Positions 45,439 to 57,038 of a stretch of 64,000 bases of DNA are shown here, one piece after another. A model generated the notes under the pieces. That model saw only the letters and a list, made by a program, of their open reading frames with translations. It did not search any database and was not told where the DNA came from. The translations under genes were made by a program, and so were the position numbers. Location: contig NC_063013.1 of the NCBI RefSeq assembly GCF_020509005.1, positions 5,704,001 to 5,768,000 of the forward strand, given 5' to 3'. Each line of letters opens with the position of its first letter. The first letter of the stretch is position 1. Source of the stretch: Fulvia fulva. Lineage: Eukaryota > Ascomycota > Dothideomycetes > Mycosphaerellales > Mycosphaerellaceae.

Positions 45439-48090
45439 ATGGCACCCCCCGGACTGCCTTTGAGCCGGAGCGCGCTGGCAGAGCTTCAATACAACAACAT
45501 CTTGGCCTTCGATACAGCCACTTCGTCCGACGATGACAATCCTCATCAAGCTACGCCCGACGAGGACTATGTGCGCAAGACAGTGGGCGTCAGTATCGGA
45601 AAGGAGCAAACCAGATTGTTAAGTCCGACAACGCCGGCGGCCGAAAAGGCGGCGGCAATCGATCAAGCTGGCAGCTACTTCGCAAACAGTTTTGCTGGCG
45701 CCACACCGGGAGTTCAGGAGGCACAAGAAGAGCCCAATGAGGAAGATGAGCCGTCATCCAGCAGTCGTCAACTTCCGCCATCCAAGGATGTGTCCCCCAA
45801 ACGCTCGCGCGCCGCTCAGCGCATGCCATCGCCGTGGCGACCAGAGCACAAGCAGTCTCAAAGAACTAGTCAGACCAGGTCGTTCCTGCGCGATGGCTTC
45901 TCCTTTGGTAGAAGGAGAGCTTCTTCTGGTCCGGAACCGAAAGGTGACAGTCGGACCAAGTCGATGTTCCCAAGCTTTCCATCCATACCCAGAAACTTCT
46001 CCTTGACCTCGCCATTCTTCTCGAGCCGCGATAGCGAAGAGCACAGTCTGAAGAAGAATGCAAGTTTTACCAGGCTGCCTCGTTTTGACGGTCTTTGCGA
46101 ACAACGCCCGCGGACTCAATCGGGCGCTGCTCAGATCACAGCAGGCTCTTCATCATCGGCGTTCAATAAGACCGAGAACCCCAGAGAAGCGGAGGAAGCA
46201 GAGGCAGTTGGGGAGCTGCCTAAACTGCAGCCGACTAGGACCAGGCCTCCGCATCTGCGAAGATCGACTTCCGACAGTTCACTTGTTACACAGCGCACAC
46301 TCTCCCACGTTTCTTCTCTTGGAGATGACAGCCGATTCGAGAATGTATCAGAACAAGTGAACAGCAGACTGAAAGCTATCAAGGACAGCTTGCAGGACTC
46401 TAGTATCAGACTGCCAAGTATGCCTTCGATATCAAACTTCAGCGTCTCCAGCTTCACTCCGGACTTCCTAAATCGTGAGCGATCTTGGTCGACATCGTCG
46501 AAGACAGGTCAAGTGCCACAACCAATCTCAAATCATGCTCGCAAGCATTCGTACAAGCCGGTGGATCCTATGACAAGGCAGCCCTACCATTCTGCAAAGG
46601 CTGCGCTATTAGACGCGCCTGCAGACCGTGCAACGGCCGATCACCCAAACTTCTCAGAGGCCCTGGAAGACTTGGAGGGTGATCTGGTGGTGCTTGGCGG
46701 CTATCGTGGATCTGTTCTCAGGTCGGCTGAGCCTCCCCATCGCCAATTGTGGGTACCTGTGAAAGTGGGACTCAACTTGCGTAAAGTTGACCTGGAAGTC
46801 CCGATTACAGAAGATGGCAACGAGCGAGCCAAAGATACGGTCATACCTGGTGGTATGCTCACACACATTGGACCCGTGGACATCTCGAAACGTCTGTTTA
46901 AGCGCCTGCGTTCTAGTGAGAACGGCCGCTCTGGTAGATTGAGACTTCACGACTACGGCTATGATTGGCGATTGGATCCAGCATATCTGAGCAAACAGCT
47001 CATCGCGTTCCTCGAGACTCTGCCCGACAATAGACCCGAGGCGGGTAAGCCCCGGAAGGGAGCTACAGTCATTGCGCATTCTCTGGGGGGACTGATCACC
47101 AGACATGCCGTCAATCAGCGTCCCGACCTCTTCAGCGGTGTTGTGTACGCCGGCGTACCGAAAACATGCGTCAACATCCTTGGGCCCTTACGAAATGGCG
47201 ACGAAGTTCTATTGAGCAGCAGGGTCTTGACAGCACAAGTTAACTTCACGATAAGAACAAGTTTTGCTTTGTTGCCGCTCAACGGCAAGTGCTTTTTCGA
47301 CAAGAACACCCGCGAGGAGTATCCAGTGGACTTCTTTGACCCTCAGACGTGGATCGACTACCGACTCTCGCCATGCGTAGCCCGTCCTCTACCTTCCTTG
47401 GCATCGGGACCAAAGCCAACAGGACTGTCAGGATACGTTAGCTCCATGTCAAATGTACTACCAAGCCTTCCACGAACCGGGCGCAAAGGTAGTCTGCTAC
47501 GTAGCCGTCAGTCAAGCGATCCGACAGACACAGCGACGGCTGGTGGCATCACAGAACCAGATATGGCCAAGGGTACCACGAATAGCGACCAGGATAAAGT
47601 CGTGAGCGGCAACTTTGCAAAACCAGGAAGTGATGGCGACGACATCAATGCAGATACACCCTCGCCCAGGACAGCAGTCACTATCCCACGAGAAGAGGCA
47701 ATAGCATACCTTACGCGGACACTGGCTGAAGTAAAGAGGTTCAAGCAAGAGCTTACTTTCATCCCGGGGCACCACGTATCAAACGCGTACCCGCCCATCG
47801 CGGTGATATACGGGAAAAGCACCCCGACAGTCTTCGGCGCAAAAGTAGACGGCAGAGAAGGCATCAAGCATGCCGATGCTTACGATGAGTTGGCATTCGC
47901 AAGCGGAGATGGAGTTGTGTTGGCGAAAGCAGCGATGGTACCAGAAGGTTACCGTACTGCTAAAGGGGGCATTGTCAGCTCGGAGCGAGGGCATGTAACA
48001 CTACTTGGAGACTTGGAGGCCGTTGGAAAGTGTTTGAACGCTGTGCGTAAGGCGCGCAAGCGTGGTGTTGGACTTGAAAGTAGTACGTGA
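45439..48090 (+). CDS. LCAT-like alpha/beta hydrolase, probable lipase or acyltransferase
   Basis: A single exon of 883 residues. The first 400 are Ser/Pro/Arg-rich and likely disordered. The catalytic part starts near residue 415 with DLVVLGGYRGSVLR. It has the nucleophile elbow AHSLGG (Ser548), preceded by the LHDYGYDWRLDPAYLSKQL block typical of the LCAT/phospholipid acyltransferase clan, and followed by GVVYAGVPKTC. Near the C-terminus, PPIAVIYGKSTPT is followed by DGVVLAKAAMVPEGY, where the last triad residues would be expected. There is no signal peptide or obvious membrane helix, so it is likely cytosolic or peripheral. The substrate is unknown. A lipid esterase or acyltransferase is inferred from family. 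Confidence 0.87.
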   Translation: MAPPGLPLSRSALAELQYNNILAFDTATSSDDDNPHQATPDEDYVRKTVGVSIGKEQTRLLSPTTPAAEKAAAIDQAGSYFANSFAGATPGVQEAQEEPNEEDEPSSSSRQLPPSKDVSPKRSRAAQRMPSPWRPEHKQSQRTSQTRSFLRDGFSFGRRRASSGPEPKGDSRTKSMFPSFPSIPRNFSLTSPFFSSRDSEEHSLKKNASFTRLPRFDGLCEQRPRTQSGAAQITAGSSSSAFNKTENPREAEEAEAVGELPKLQPTRTRPPHLRRSTSDSSLVTQRTLSHVSSLGDDSRFENVSEQVNSRLKAIKDSLQDSSIRLPSMPSISNFSVSSFTPDFLNRERSWSTSSKTGQVPQPISNHARKHSYKPVDPMTRQPYHSAKAALLDAPADRATADHPNFSEALEDLEGDLVVLGGYRGSVLRSAEPPHRQLWVPVKVGLNLRKVDLEVPITEDGNERAKDTVIPGGMLTHIGPVDISKRLFKRLRSSENGRSGRLRLHDYGYDWRLDPAYLSKQLIAFLETLPDNRPEAGKPRKGATVIAHSLGGLITRHAVNQRPDLFSGVVYAGVPKTCVNILGPLRNGDEVLLSSRVLTAQVNFTIRTSFALLPLNGKCFFDKNTREEYPVDFFDPQTWIDYRLSPCVARPLPSLASGPKPTGLSGYVSSMSNVLPSLPRTGRKGSLLRSRQSSDPTDTATAGGITEPDMAKGTTNSDQDKVVSGNFAKPGSDGDDINADTPSPRTAVTIPREEAIAYLTRTLAEVKRFKQELTFIPGHHVSNAYPPIAVIYGKSTPTVFGAKVDGREGIKHADAYDELAFASGDGVVLAKAAMVPEGYRTAKGGIVSSERGHVTLLGDLEAVGKCLNAVRKARKRGVGLESST

Positions 48091-48258
48091 TCTATACTGT
48101 ATCTTCTATATACCCTGATAGCGTTGATTGCATAGCCTAGCGACATTCTATGTTATCCTGAGCTTGGGAATGTCTAGTAGTGTAGTCCACAGGTCTTGGG
48201 CAGAGTCGGCTCCCATAAATGCCGAGAGTGCTTCGCCTTCCATCCAACCTTGCACGAA

Positions 48259-50735
48259 TCAAGTGCCAGAGATCTTGTAGATCCCATCGTCCTGCTCTCG
48301 TAAGAGCAACGGTACAGAACAGCCAGCGAAGATGGCCAGATGCCACGGCTTGTCTGAGACGCTTGTATATGATGGCAGCAAGCCCATGTAACCGCTGTCA
48401 GTCACGAAGGGTCTCCTGCCTCGCAGGACAGTCTTCACGGTTGTCCATGCATCGCTCCTATCGTATTCACTTCCATAGCGTCTAATGTGCCGAGAGTCTT
48501 GCCGAATGCTGACATACTTCTCGCCCGGATGGAGCTCGGAGCAGTTTTCTGGGTTCTCATCTCGAGGAGGCCACGCCGCTGTGCAGTCACCGTGCATCAT
48601 CGCAGTAGCGGCTTGCATATTGTCCTTGTAAGTCATGATGCCGTTGGTTGAGAAATGGTCATCCAGCTCCTTCGTCCATGTCTGGAACTTGTGAAAGACG
48701 TACGGGTCGCTGCTGAAAGGGACCAAGGTGCCATCCGGCATTTCAGGTGCGTCCTTTAGCACAAACTGCACCTGGTCGAGCAAGATTCCGGTACAGCAGA
48801 GAACATCTTCATCGAAGTAAAAAAGCGGTTCGTCGAAAGCAGCTTGCTCGATACCACCATCTGCAGAATACAGTACGCCGTCCAAGCTGTTGATTGCCAT
48901 CATCAAGATGTTCGGAATGCGCTCCCGTCGGATGAGACAGCTTGCTGTACTCGGAGTAGACCAATCCGGGCACCACGAAGGTGCGTCTGCGTAGAATGAC
49001 TCGCTGCCGTAGGCTTCGACAGCACCAACGATGTCCAAGTTGGAGTGTTGTGCTATCCAAGCTTTGGTGAAAGCCATGTATGTAGACTGTGTTGATCTTG
49101 CATAATCAAGCGAAAAGGCGAGACCATTCTTATCTTGGGCAATGTTCCAAATGGACGCAATTTTGTCTCTTGGGTCACTACACTCAAAGTCTCGAGCGAG
49201 AATAAGAGTCTCCAGGAGGCCAGGCGACCCTTGTTGTATGGTTGCAAAGGGAAAAGCATGTGGCCTGGTGCGCCTCTGCTCACAAGATGTCGGAAGTAGA
49301 AAAGCTTTCTTGGAAATGCAAGTTGATCTATGTCGACGGATTTCAAGGAGGCGTCCGAGCTCAGTATTTGTCCTACCATGCTCGGGTCGTTGCCGAGAAT
49401 AGACTCGAAGTTGTAAGCAGCCATATCTAGCTGATCGAACTTTGTGTCGTAGTTCGTGCCGATGCCGATGGTCGGGTTCGAAGCGAATGCGTTTTCTTGC
49501 AGCACCCAGCTATGTCGGAAGTATGGCCGGGTGACAAATTTATACAATGCAGCACACATACGTGCAAGCTGTGGCGGCTTGATGTGGTTCTCACCAAAAG
49601 TAGGCCCATTCCCTGGATTGTAGCTCCATTGACCGAAATGCCACTCCCCATCTGGATTAAGCCTGATCATGGGTTGCTGAAGCTCCCTGATCAGCTGCAG
49701 CGCCAGATCGCTGTCGTCACTCGCTGAACCTATGTAGCAGATCACCGCGGAGGCGCAATCATAGAGTCGTCCCATACGAGGCACCTGACGGCTACGCTCT
49801 GGCAAATCTTCTTGATTGATGGAAATGGTATCGATCCATAACGGTTGTAAGCATTCCTTATGTCGTATCGACCTGAGAGCTTCCTCCAGGTTCTTCCTTA
49901 CGTATTTCCTCTGTCCGTTGAGCGTTATCATGCCTTCCTCGTCATTGACGCCCCACCTGTAGGAAAGAGCAGCGTAGTTCACCTCGCATCTCATCGGACA
50001 GTGCGCAAGATCCAGTACAATCGGCGCCGTAACGTCGACCGATGGCACAAGCACAATGATCCGGATCTCCTTTGCGACCAGATCCAGAGGGCTATATTGG
50101 TATTCCGCGACCGGTGCCTCAATCCTTGAATTTCTCATCACAGAACCTGGGCGAATCGGATAGACCTTCGGCAGTGTGACGGTTTCAAGCCCTCCATACC
50201 ATTCTTTGGTCCATCTACTGTATCTGGAATCGTGAACTTGCTGGACCTTACCTCTGTCGATGAGATCTGCATTGAAGGCAGACATATCCACGACTTCTGT
50301 GGCCATCGCGTACATTGTGTCGGACCAGTCGCGAGTCCAGAACGAAGTCCGTTCGCGGGCATCCTGCTGATCGACACATAGGTGTCTGACCCACAGCCGT
50401 GTAGGCTTGGTTATAGTGCTCCGGTAGTGCCTCAGAAATCTCTCCAATCCAGCAGAGATGATCATGCCATTGCCATCCACCTCGATTGGATCTTCCAACA
50501 AGCGATACCCTCTAGCGTTCTTCACAGCGATGTACGGCGGAGCTTCAAAGAAGGGGCTAACATCCAAGTGGCAGCGAACATGCGAAGTCTGATCATCAGC
50601 AGGCTGGAGAATGAAGAACCGCTGTTCATCTTCCCCCAATCGCTGGAATTCGAAGACCGGCACGGTGAGGCTGCGAAATCCATTCTCGTCAGTCGTCCAC
50701 AAAGCGATTGCCCTATGCTCCTGCGCGAGCACCAT
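48259..50735 (-). CDS. HET-domain protein with a second, degenerate HET domain
   Basis: Two exons on the minus strand, 50735-49284 and 49209-48259, give about 800 residues. The canonical HET domain (about 49,725-49,985) has YAALSYRWG, a NLEEALR helix, LWIDTISINQED..ER and a following AVICYIG strand. Upstream, at about 50,230-50,545, is a clearly related but decayed copy: YIAVKNARG, IEVDGNGMIISAGLERFLR, LWVRHLCVDQQDARER. After the HET domains the frame changes; a 74-bp intron (GTGAGC at 49283, AG at 49210) restores the expected SDPRDKIASIW block. HET proteins trigger death or growth arrest when unlike fungal cells fuse. A further in-frame ATG at 50990 would add 85 residues that do not look conserved. 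Confidence 0.85.
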
Positions 50736-51161
50736 CGAAGGGGGCGATGCGTGGCGATGCTCTGGGGTATCGTGGCTGTGTCTATGTTTTGAGGACTGGC
50801 TTTGCCAGCCTCTCAAATCAGGACGCTGTTCTGGCGGGGCAGGGGTCCAAGTCAAGCTTGGCGAATCCTCCAGCGGTTTGTGTGCATTCTGTCGAGAAGG
50901 CGCTCGAATGACATGCATGCAAAAGGTGCTTTGCTCGCAAATGTCCAAAAGATCGAATTGCCAGACCGATTGTTCTCGAGTGACGCCCATGTGTCAATAA
51001 TTGCGCCGCGTTTTCGACTTCCAGTCCCGCTATAATGGAAGCGTTGCTCGGGCTTATGCACCGCAGCCTCTGGCCAGTACATTGAGCCAGCCAAGCCCAT
51101 CCGTCCAGAATGTCGTGTGCAGCACACACCACAGAACGCTACATGTGTTTCTGGCATAACT
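50736..51161. other. Short interval between the HET and Sec2-like genes
   Basis: About 430 bp, which includes the possible N-terminal extension of the HET protein (50736-50990) and the 3' flank of the Sec2-like gene. No separate gene was seen. Confidence 0.5.
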
Positions 51162-51997
51162 TCATTTTGGTTTGAGCATGGTGCGGACTCGATCGATTCG
51201 TTTCTGAGCGGCTTCAAGCCGGTCCAGTCTCTTACGGCGTTCGACATCTCTCTGTTCCATCACCTGTAGCTTTTGACGCAGCTTCTCGTTCTCCTTCCTG
51301 GCGGCGATTACCGGACCATCCGCGCCAGCACTTTCCAGGTCACGTATCCTCGCCTGCAGTCCCGCATTAGTTTTCCTCTCATTGGCAACCATGTCGTTGG
51401 CCTGCTGAAACAGCGATGCGCTCAGCTCTTCTATCTCAGCATGGACCTGCTTTGTTTTGTTCTCCGCCTCGATCCGAGCATACTGTTCTTTCGCGAGGGA
51501 TGCCTCTAGTTCCTGTTCACGGGGTGAGGGTCCTGATATTGTAGCAGCGAGAGAAGGCTTGCGCATGAAGCTTCCCAGTCTGGACAGTCCTGGACTTGCG
51601 GTGTGGACGGGAGTCGAAGGCTCTGGATCGTGGGCATGATGCGCAGCGAGGGCTGCTGTGTGGCGCTCTTGCTGCTCTCGTAACTGTGTCCGCAGCTGTA
51701 GGATGTTGTTCTCGTAGTCGACAAAGCGCTGGGCTGTCCCGGGATCATTAGCGAGTTGTTTGGCACTTGCTGATCGTGGACCAGAGCAAGCGCTGGCACA
51801 AGGGTATACGCAGCACGATATGACCTACAAGCGGCAGTTGCCTTCTCTGCCAAATCGGAGTTCTCGTCTTCGAGCTCCTTTAGCCTCATGCGGAAAACCT
51901 CGTCCTTGCTGGATCCAACGTCAAGCGATATTCTGGAGTCCTTCGCGCCATGTCGCTGCGCAGTCGCTCTGACGCCAATAGGGGTGTTGTATGCCAT
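51162..51997 (-). CDS. Short Sec2-domain protein, probable Rab GEF-type coiled coil
   Basis: Two exons on the minus strand, 51997-51829 and 51769-51162, with a 59-bp intron (GTAGGT..CAG), give about 258 residues. Exon 1 starts MAYNTPIGVRATAQRHGAKD and has a coiled-coil segment. Exon 2 continues with NILQLRTQLREQQERHTAAL, a Ser/Pro linker, and the Sec2p N-terminal domain: EEKx-type heptads with IEELSASLFQQANDMVANER. In yeast, Sec2 uses this helix pair to activate the Rab Sec4 for exocytosis. Here the protein ends shortly after the domain, while yeast Sec2 is about 759 residues, so the targeting half is absent. It could be a short GEF or a paralogue. Function is inferred from the domain. Confidence 0.8.
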
Positions 51998-53844
51998 ATC
52001 CACATCGATCAAAAGGTATACCGGCGACAGGCGACATGTGCGCCTGTGGACGAGCAACAGCTGGCAGAACGATGCGCGCGTTGCCCAACCTGGAATGCGT
52101 TCTGTTCTCGCAGATGTCAGGATTCCGGGTTGGGACTGCAGCTCGGCTCGAGCCGCCGCTTTCTTGCACCGCTAAAGATGTTTTGTGCAAATGAGCACGT
52201 GTCGTGGCTGGAGGTTATGCATGTCGTGCAGGACGAGGCAAAGAGCAGTGTCTGCAGCGCTGCCGATCCAGCGCCATGTCCCCTGACTTGCCCGTTCAGC
52301 ACATTTTGAAGCCACGGTCAGCAATTGCTGGGCCCTCGCATTGCCCACGAAGAGGAAGCTGCCCACGCATCGCCATCACCCAGGCCGCAGGCTCGTGCTG
52401 TCACCGTGGTTCTGATACCTCGTAGCTGTGACGCTTCGCTAATACATGCCTGAAGCCACACCGTTGCAAAGAATGGATGATGACAGCTAATGGCGCGTCT
52501 GCGAGCTCGGGGCGTGGTGCGGCTTGCCGAACGGACTAGACACGAGTGTGAAGAACGTAGGGACAAAGTCAACTGCTCCACGACCAGAAATCAATGGGAA
52601 AGCACCACATCATCGCTTGTGCCTCATTATCGGATGTAGCTCCATCAGGCAAGTGCGACACCACGAAATGTGGATGGATTCAGGTCCTCCAGGAGCACAG
52701 CATATGCGTCGACGTCACTTTTGATAGACGACAGACTGGGCGAGCATGGGTGGATAGCAAGGGTGCCTGCGATTTACAGTAGTACAGATCGCAACAAGCA
52801 CGCACACCGAGCCGATATTAGCTCTGTTGTATCCTACAGCTAGAACTTCACAGACTATACGATTCTTTCCTGCTCGGCACCAGCCGATGGTTTTCGAGAT
52901 CATATAGAGGAGCTACTATGTGCCTGCATAATGAGCTAGTCGTGGGGCAGACATTGAGTTTTGTACTTGGCCTCACCGCGCGAAAACGGCAGGTGGCTGT
53001 TCGAAGGTCAGCAGCGCACCGAACTTGGTCCGGTTCCCAAGTTCCAGCGACTTGCGCAAGCGAAGGTGGAGGGGTTCTGTCAGTCGACATCCCGAAGCTC
53101 AGAACAGCGAGTAAAGTGCGATGCCGACGTGTGCCAGGAAGAGAGCCGCTGCAACGCACTGGCTTGAGTGATGTAAAAGCGGGCGCGTTGCTAGGATTGC
53201 GAGAGGAGTGCGGTGGCGGAAGCGCGTGAAATTGTGGCTCGTGAAAGGCGATCGGCGATGGCTGCCGCATAGAGCGATGCGGACCCCTTTGATTGGTGCG
53301 AATCGCTAGTGCATTGGTGGCGCTCCTCTGTCCGCTGCACCACGTTGGCCGCGATGACATCTAGGTAGCGGACCTGTCCCCGACGCATTCTCAGAGCTCT
53401 GCATCTCGCGCGAAAGTGCCACATCAATCGTGCTTCCATCAGTCTGCAAGCAAGGGCATCACAGCAAGCATTACGGCTGCGTGACGGAAGCAACTTCCAC
53501 AATACTATTCATACCCAGCGGAACGCTCCCTCCAATATTGCGGAGCTTGCTGCGACGTTTGATTTGCCACTCCACCATCACCTTCAGAACTCACCTTGAT
53601 TTTCCAGTACAATCACCAACCATAACCAGGAGACATCCGCAGCATAGCGACAAACGGTCACTGAGCGCCAGCATACCAGCACGAGGCTTTTAGGTCTCCA
53701 GACGGCGCGACGAGGTTGCCGCACGTTGCTTGCCGCGAAAGGAAAAAAGTCGCCACTTCCTGACCAGGGCCATTCCAGTCTTCACCCGCGGCCAAACCTC
53801 TGTTATCTCACGCCTGCTGGAACCATCGTCATATCTAGCTTATA
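51998..53844. other. Divergent interval with no recognised gene
   Basis: About 1.8 kb between the Sec2-like gene (-) and the bZIP gene (+). A 170-codon minus-strand frame at 52848-53360 is Arg/Ser/Pro-rich with no family features and is not called. The last 150 bp are probably the bZIP leader. Confidence 0.55.
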
Positions 53845-55117
53845 ATGGCGAACCTCCAACAACAACAGCAATCACCAATGTTCCAATCGCATCATCGTGA
53901 TTGCACCGCACAGCACCAGTCGCTTCCAGACTCCGCATTCGACCCTCAATCCGGCTTCATGTTCGACGACAGCAACGATGACGAGCTCCGCAATATGCAG
54001 CAGAACATTGCCTCGCTGAATGTGCTCGCGGAGCAGAATGGCCAGCACTTTCCAGGCATGCACGGCGTAAAGTAAGCCAGCATCGCAATGCGCACATTCG
54101 AAACAGCTGCTGACCTCGGATAGTGGCCCAAACATGCATGCACAAGGCACCGCGATGGGTGATCAGTACGGCGCCAACTTTGTAGATCCGTTTGTTTTTG
54201 ACCAAGATGTTTCGCCGGACTCATCGTCGTGGCCGGCGAGTATGAACATGCACCCGCAGTCCAAGCAAGGCGACATCGCCAGCCGCCGTAGCACCAGTGT
54301 CGCCCATCAACATGGCCAGATAACACCGCCCGACGACAACACACCCAAAGGCTTCGCATTGCCCTCCAAACCACTTCGTGTCGTGCCACCATCTTCTGCT
54401 GCTGCAGTCGCGAAATCGGAGAGAGCTCGTAACGCGGCCAATCAGAGACACGCCAAAGCCAAGAAGGCGCGAAAGGACAGTGGTCGCGCGGTCGAGAGTC
54501 CAAAAGATGAGGAGGAAGACGGGTTCGAGGATAAGCGGGAGCGGTATCGCGAGAAGAATCGGCTGGCGGCGGCCAAGTGTCGACAAAAGAAGAAGATTAA
54601 CACCGAAGATCTAGAAGAGTCAGCTAGAATGGCTACAGCAGAAAACAACAAGCTGAGAGCCGAGGAGAGAGAGCTTCGTGACTTGTTCTCGAACCTGCGT
54701 AACCAGGCACTGGCACACGACCCCAGTAAAGGGTGCAACTGCAAAGCAATCCACAACTACAACATGCTCAAAGCAGCGGAAACTGCTCGAGGCGCGATGA
54801 GTGGAGTTCACATGAGAGCGATTGCATCGCCTTCAATGCGAAGCTTGGATTCGGCATCTCCAGTGTCCATGGGAGGAACATCATCGAGGACGCACTCATT
54901 TTCTGGCCCACAGCACCCGAAGCACTCTCGGGCGCAATCTTTGGCCGGTATGGGTGGAAGTCGTCACTCGGTGGGTGACCACAACCAGTCCGCGTTTCGA
55001 CAGCCTCCGATAGCACAGTCGACGCAGTCTGGTCCAGGAGCCTCACAAGTTGGCGACCAGTTTTCACAGTTCATGCGGAGATCTTCTGACAGCCACCAGC
55101 TCGGCTTTCAACGATAG
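53845..55117 (+). CDS. bZIP transcription factor
   Basis: Two exons, 53845-54071 and 54124-55117, with a 52-bp intron (GTAAGC..TAG, CTGAC branch-like site), give about 406 residues. The N-terminal third is Gln-rich, then Ser/Pro-rich. The bZIP domain has the basic motif RYREKNRLAAAKCRQKKK with the invariant Asn at about residue 221, followed by a heptad zipper (LEESARMATAENNKLRAEERELRDLF), about residues 238-268. A conserved tail includes GCNCKAIHNYN. The basic region resembles Atf/CREB-type fungal bZIPs, often linked to stress response and conidiation, but the exact orthologue cannot be named. It should act as a nuclear dimer. Confidence 0.92.
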
Positions 55118-57038
55118 TCGTCGGAGTACACTAGCGAGCGTCGGACAAAGACACGATGTGATGATTGGACGACCAGATTTCCTTGTGTAGCTTCTTCAGT
55201 AGCTTCTGGGTCGCAGGAGACAATGCGTGGCGTTGGGGTGGCTGTGTACTGTTAGTCGACCAGATACCAAAAGACAGAACCAGAATCCAGCATATATAAT
55301 GGCAACCAGTGTTGAATTCCTGATGCGTCTGCAAAGCGTCGTTGAGGTAACATTGTTTCACTAGGTGATGAATTCGGTGAGATCGCCCATGACTGGGACA
55401 TGTCGACAGTCGAACGTCACGGTGACCATTGCAGCCAAAAACCCTTGTTGCTTGGAGCAGGCCGAGACGAAGCAGGTCCCCTGTGGTGTGTTTTGGTGCA
55501 AAACCCAAGTCGGTAGCTTAGCCGACTCCGTCTCGCCACAGCAGAGCCGCTTGCCTGCCTTCGCAACACGAAATCATGTCGTGAGAATGCGGCAATACTG
55601 TTGACATGTTTGGCTTTGTGTTGCCAGCTCTGCGAGTTGTGTCTGCTGGGGAAAAGCTTGTCGTCCTGTGACGCCGACCACAGTCGCGGTATCGCAGTCG
55701 CGGTGGTGTGCTTGTGTAGCCATCGTGACTTGGTGTTTGAAGCTCGAGTGTATCGCATAGCTCTACGCTACTGGAAGTCCCGTCTGACTGCCGTATTCTT
55801 TGCGATGTCCGGGCGAAGCAATTCGACTTGGCGTTGGCTTGGTTGTACAAAGATCAAGGCATGTCGCATATGATCTGCTGTCGACTGACAGTAGTAGTGG
55901 TCGACTTAACAGCCAACTCGAGTGCAGCCATATTTCCAGACTGTACCGCTCGAGATGTATCGACTCATCTGTGGTTTTGCAATGATGTGTGGCGCGTCCA
56001 GACTCCGGTCCAATTCGCGACCGCGAACATGACGCTCGACCAGAACATGCGACAAGACGTCAAAAACTCAATGAAGGCTCCCTGAGGTCGATGAGCGTGC
56101 GAACTGATCGCTAAGAATTCGTTCATCGTCGTGTTGAGGTGGCTGATGTGTTGGTCGATGGTGGTGTCGGAGACGTCGAGGTTGAGGGGCAAGAAGAAAC
56201 TGCGACGGCAAGGAGAAGCACCCACGGCGGCGCTACATTACTCGACCAATGAAAGCCTGGCACAAATGTCACAGTGATGCTGAAGCTGGACGCGGGATGG
56301 CCCGCGTCGCTGGTCAGACCGGCTCCGACGAGAGTCAACTAGTCACTCCCGTCGGCGACAACATACTGTAACAACAACTTCTCCATCTTCAGCATTCAGC
56401 TCTTGCTCAAATGTCTATCAGCTGGGTTACTTCAGACGGCGGTCACATCTATTCCGCACAACAGTCGTATTCATTATCCACTGGTTGGCGAGACCATAAT
56501 ATTATCGCTTTCCTCTGGCACACCACGCCCACTGGTGGCCAAGCGATGTGCCTGGCCAAGCGACTCATCTTCTGCTCTTCGCTCTCGCTCACACATATTT
56601 GCTTCGGTCGGAATTACTATAAACACGCAAGCAGAAGAGGCAAGACGACAAATTGAAGGTTCAATGCACGAAGTATGGAGCCTCTCGCGCTGCCTTCGTG
56701 TCATGCTGAAGGTAAGTACGCTCAGAAGGTGTGTACATCTCCCTGATATTGTCCTTGGTTCACTTCAGTCGCATACCGTATTTGGACTCAAGAAGGTTCT
56801 CCTCCATGACTACTTACAATCTCGCAGGCTCTTGCACGTCATGCTCTCAGCGTTCAATGTCTTGCTGCCGCTTGGTTCTTCCCCTACGAGACCGTGTTGT
56901 TGCCGTGCGCTTCTTTGCAGTGAGCCCAGCATTTGTCCGGTTCAACCATGTTTTCCCCTAGCAACTTGCTTGCGTACACTGTCACAGCAATCCCCTAACC
57001 ATACTGGCACACCCCTTCAAGCCAATGTGTATGCTGCA
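55118..57038. other. Intergenic interval with no recognised gene
   Basis: About 1.9 kb between two genes that converge. Several frames of 70-220 codons exist on both strands, overlap each other and show no family signature. The longest plus-strand frame (56403-57068) runs into the end of the next gene on the other strand. No repeat or RNA gene was recognised. Confidence 0.5.

Noticed and set aside
51506..52057. A 183-codon minus-strand frame read through the Sec2-like intron
   Set aside because: Splicing at 51828/51770 gives a continuous coiled-coil protein; the unspliced frame loses it.
52848..53360. A 170-codon minus-strand frame
   Set aside because: Arg/Ser/Pro-rich composition without motifs, in a region where frames on other strands are equally long.
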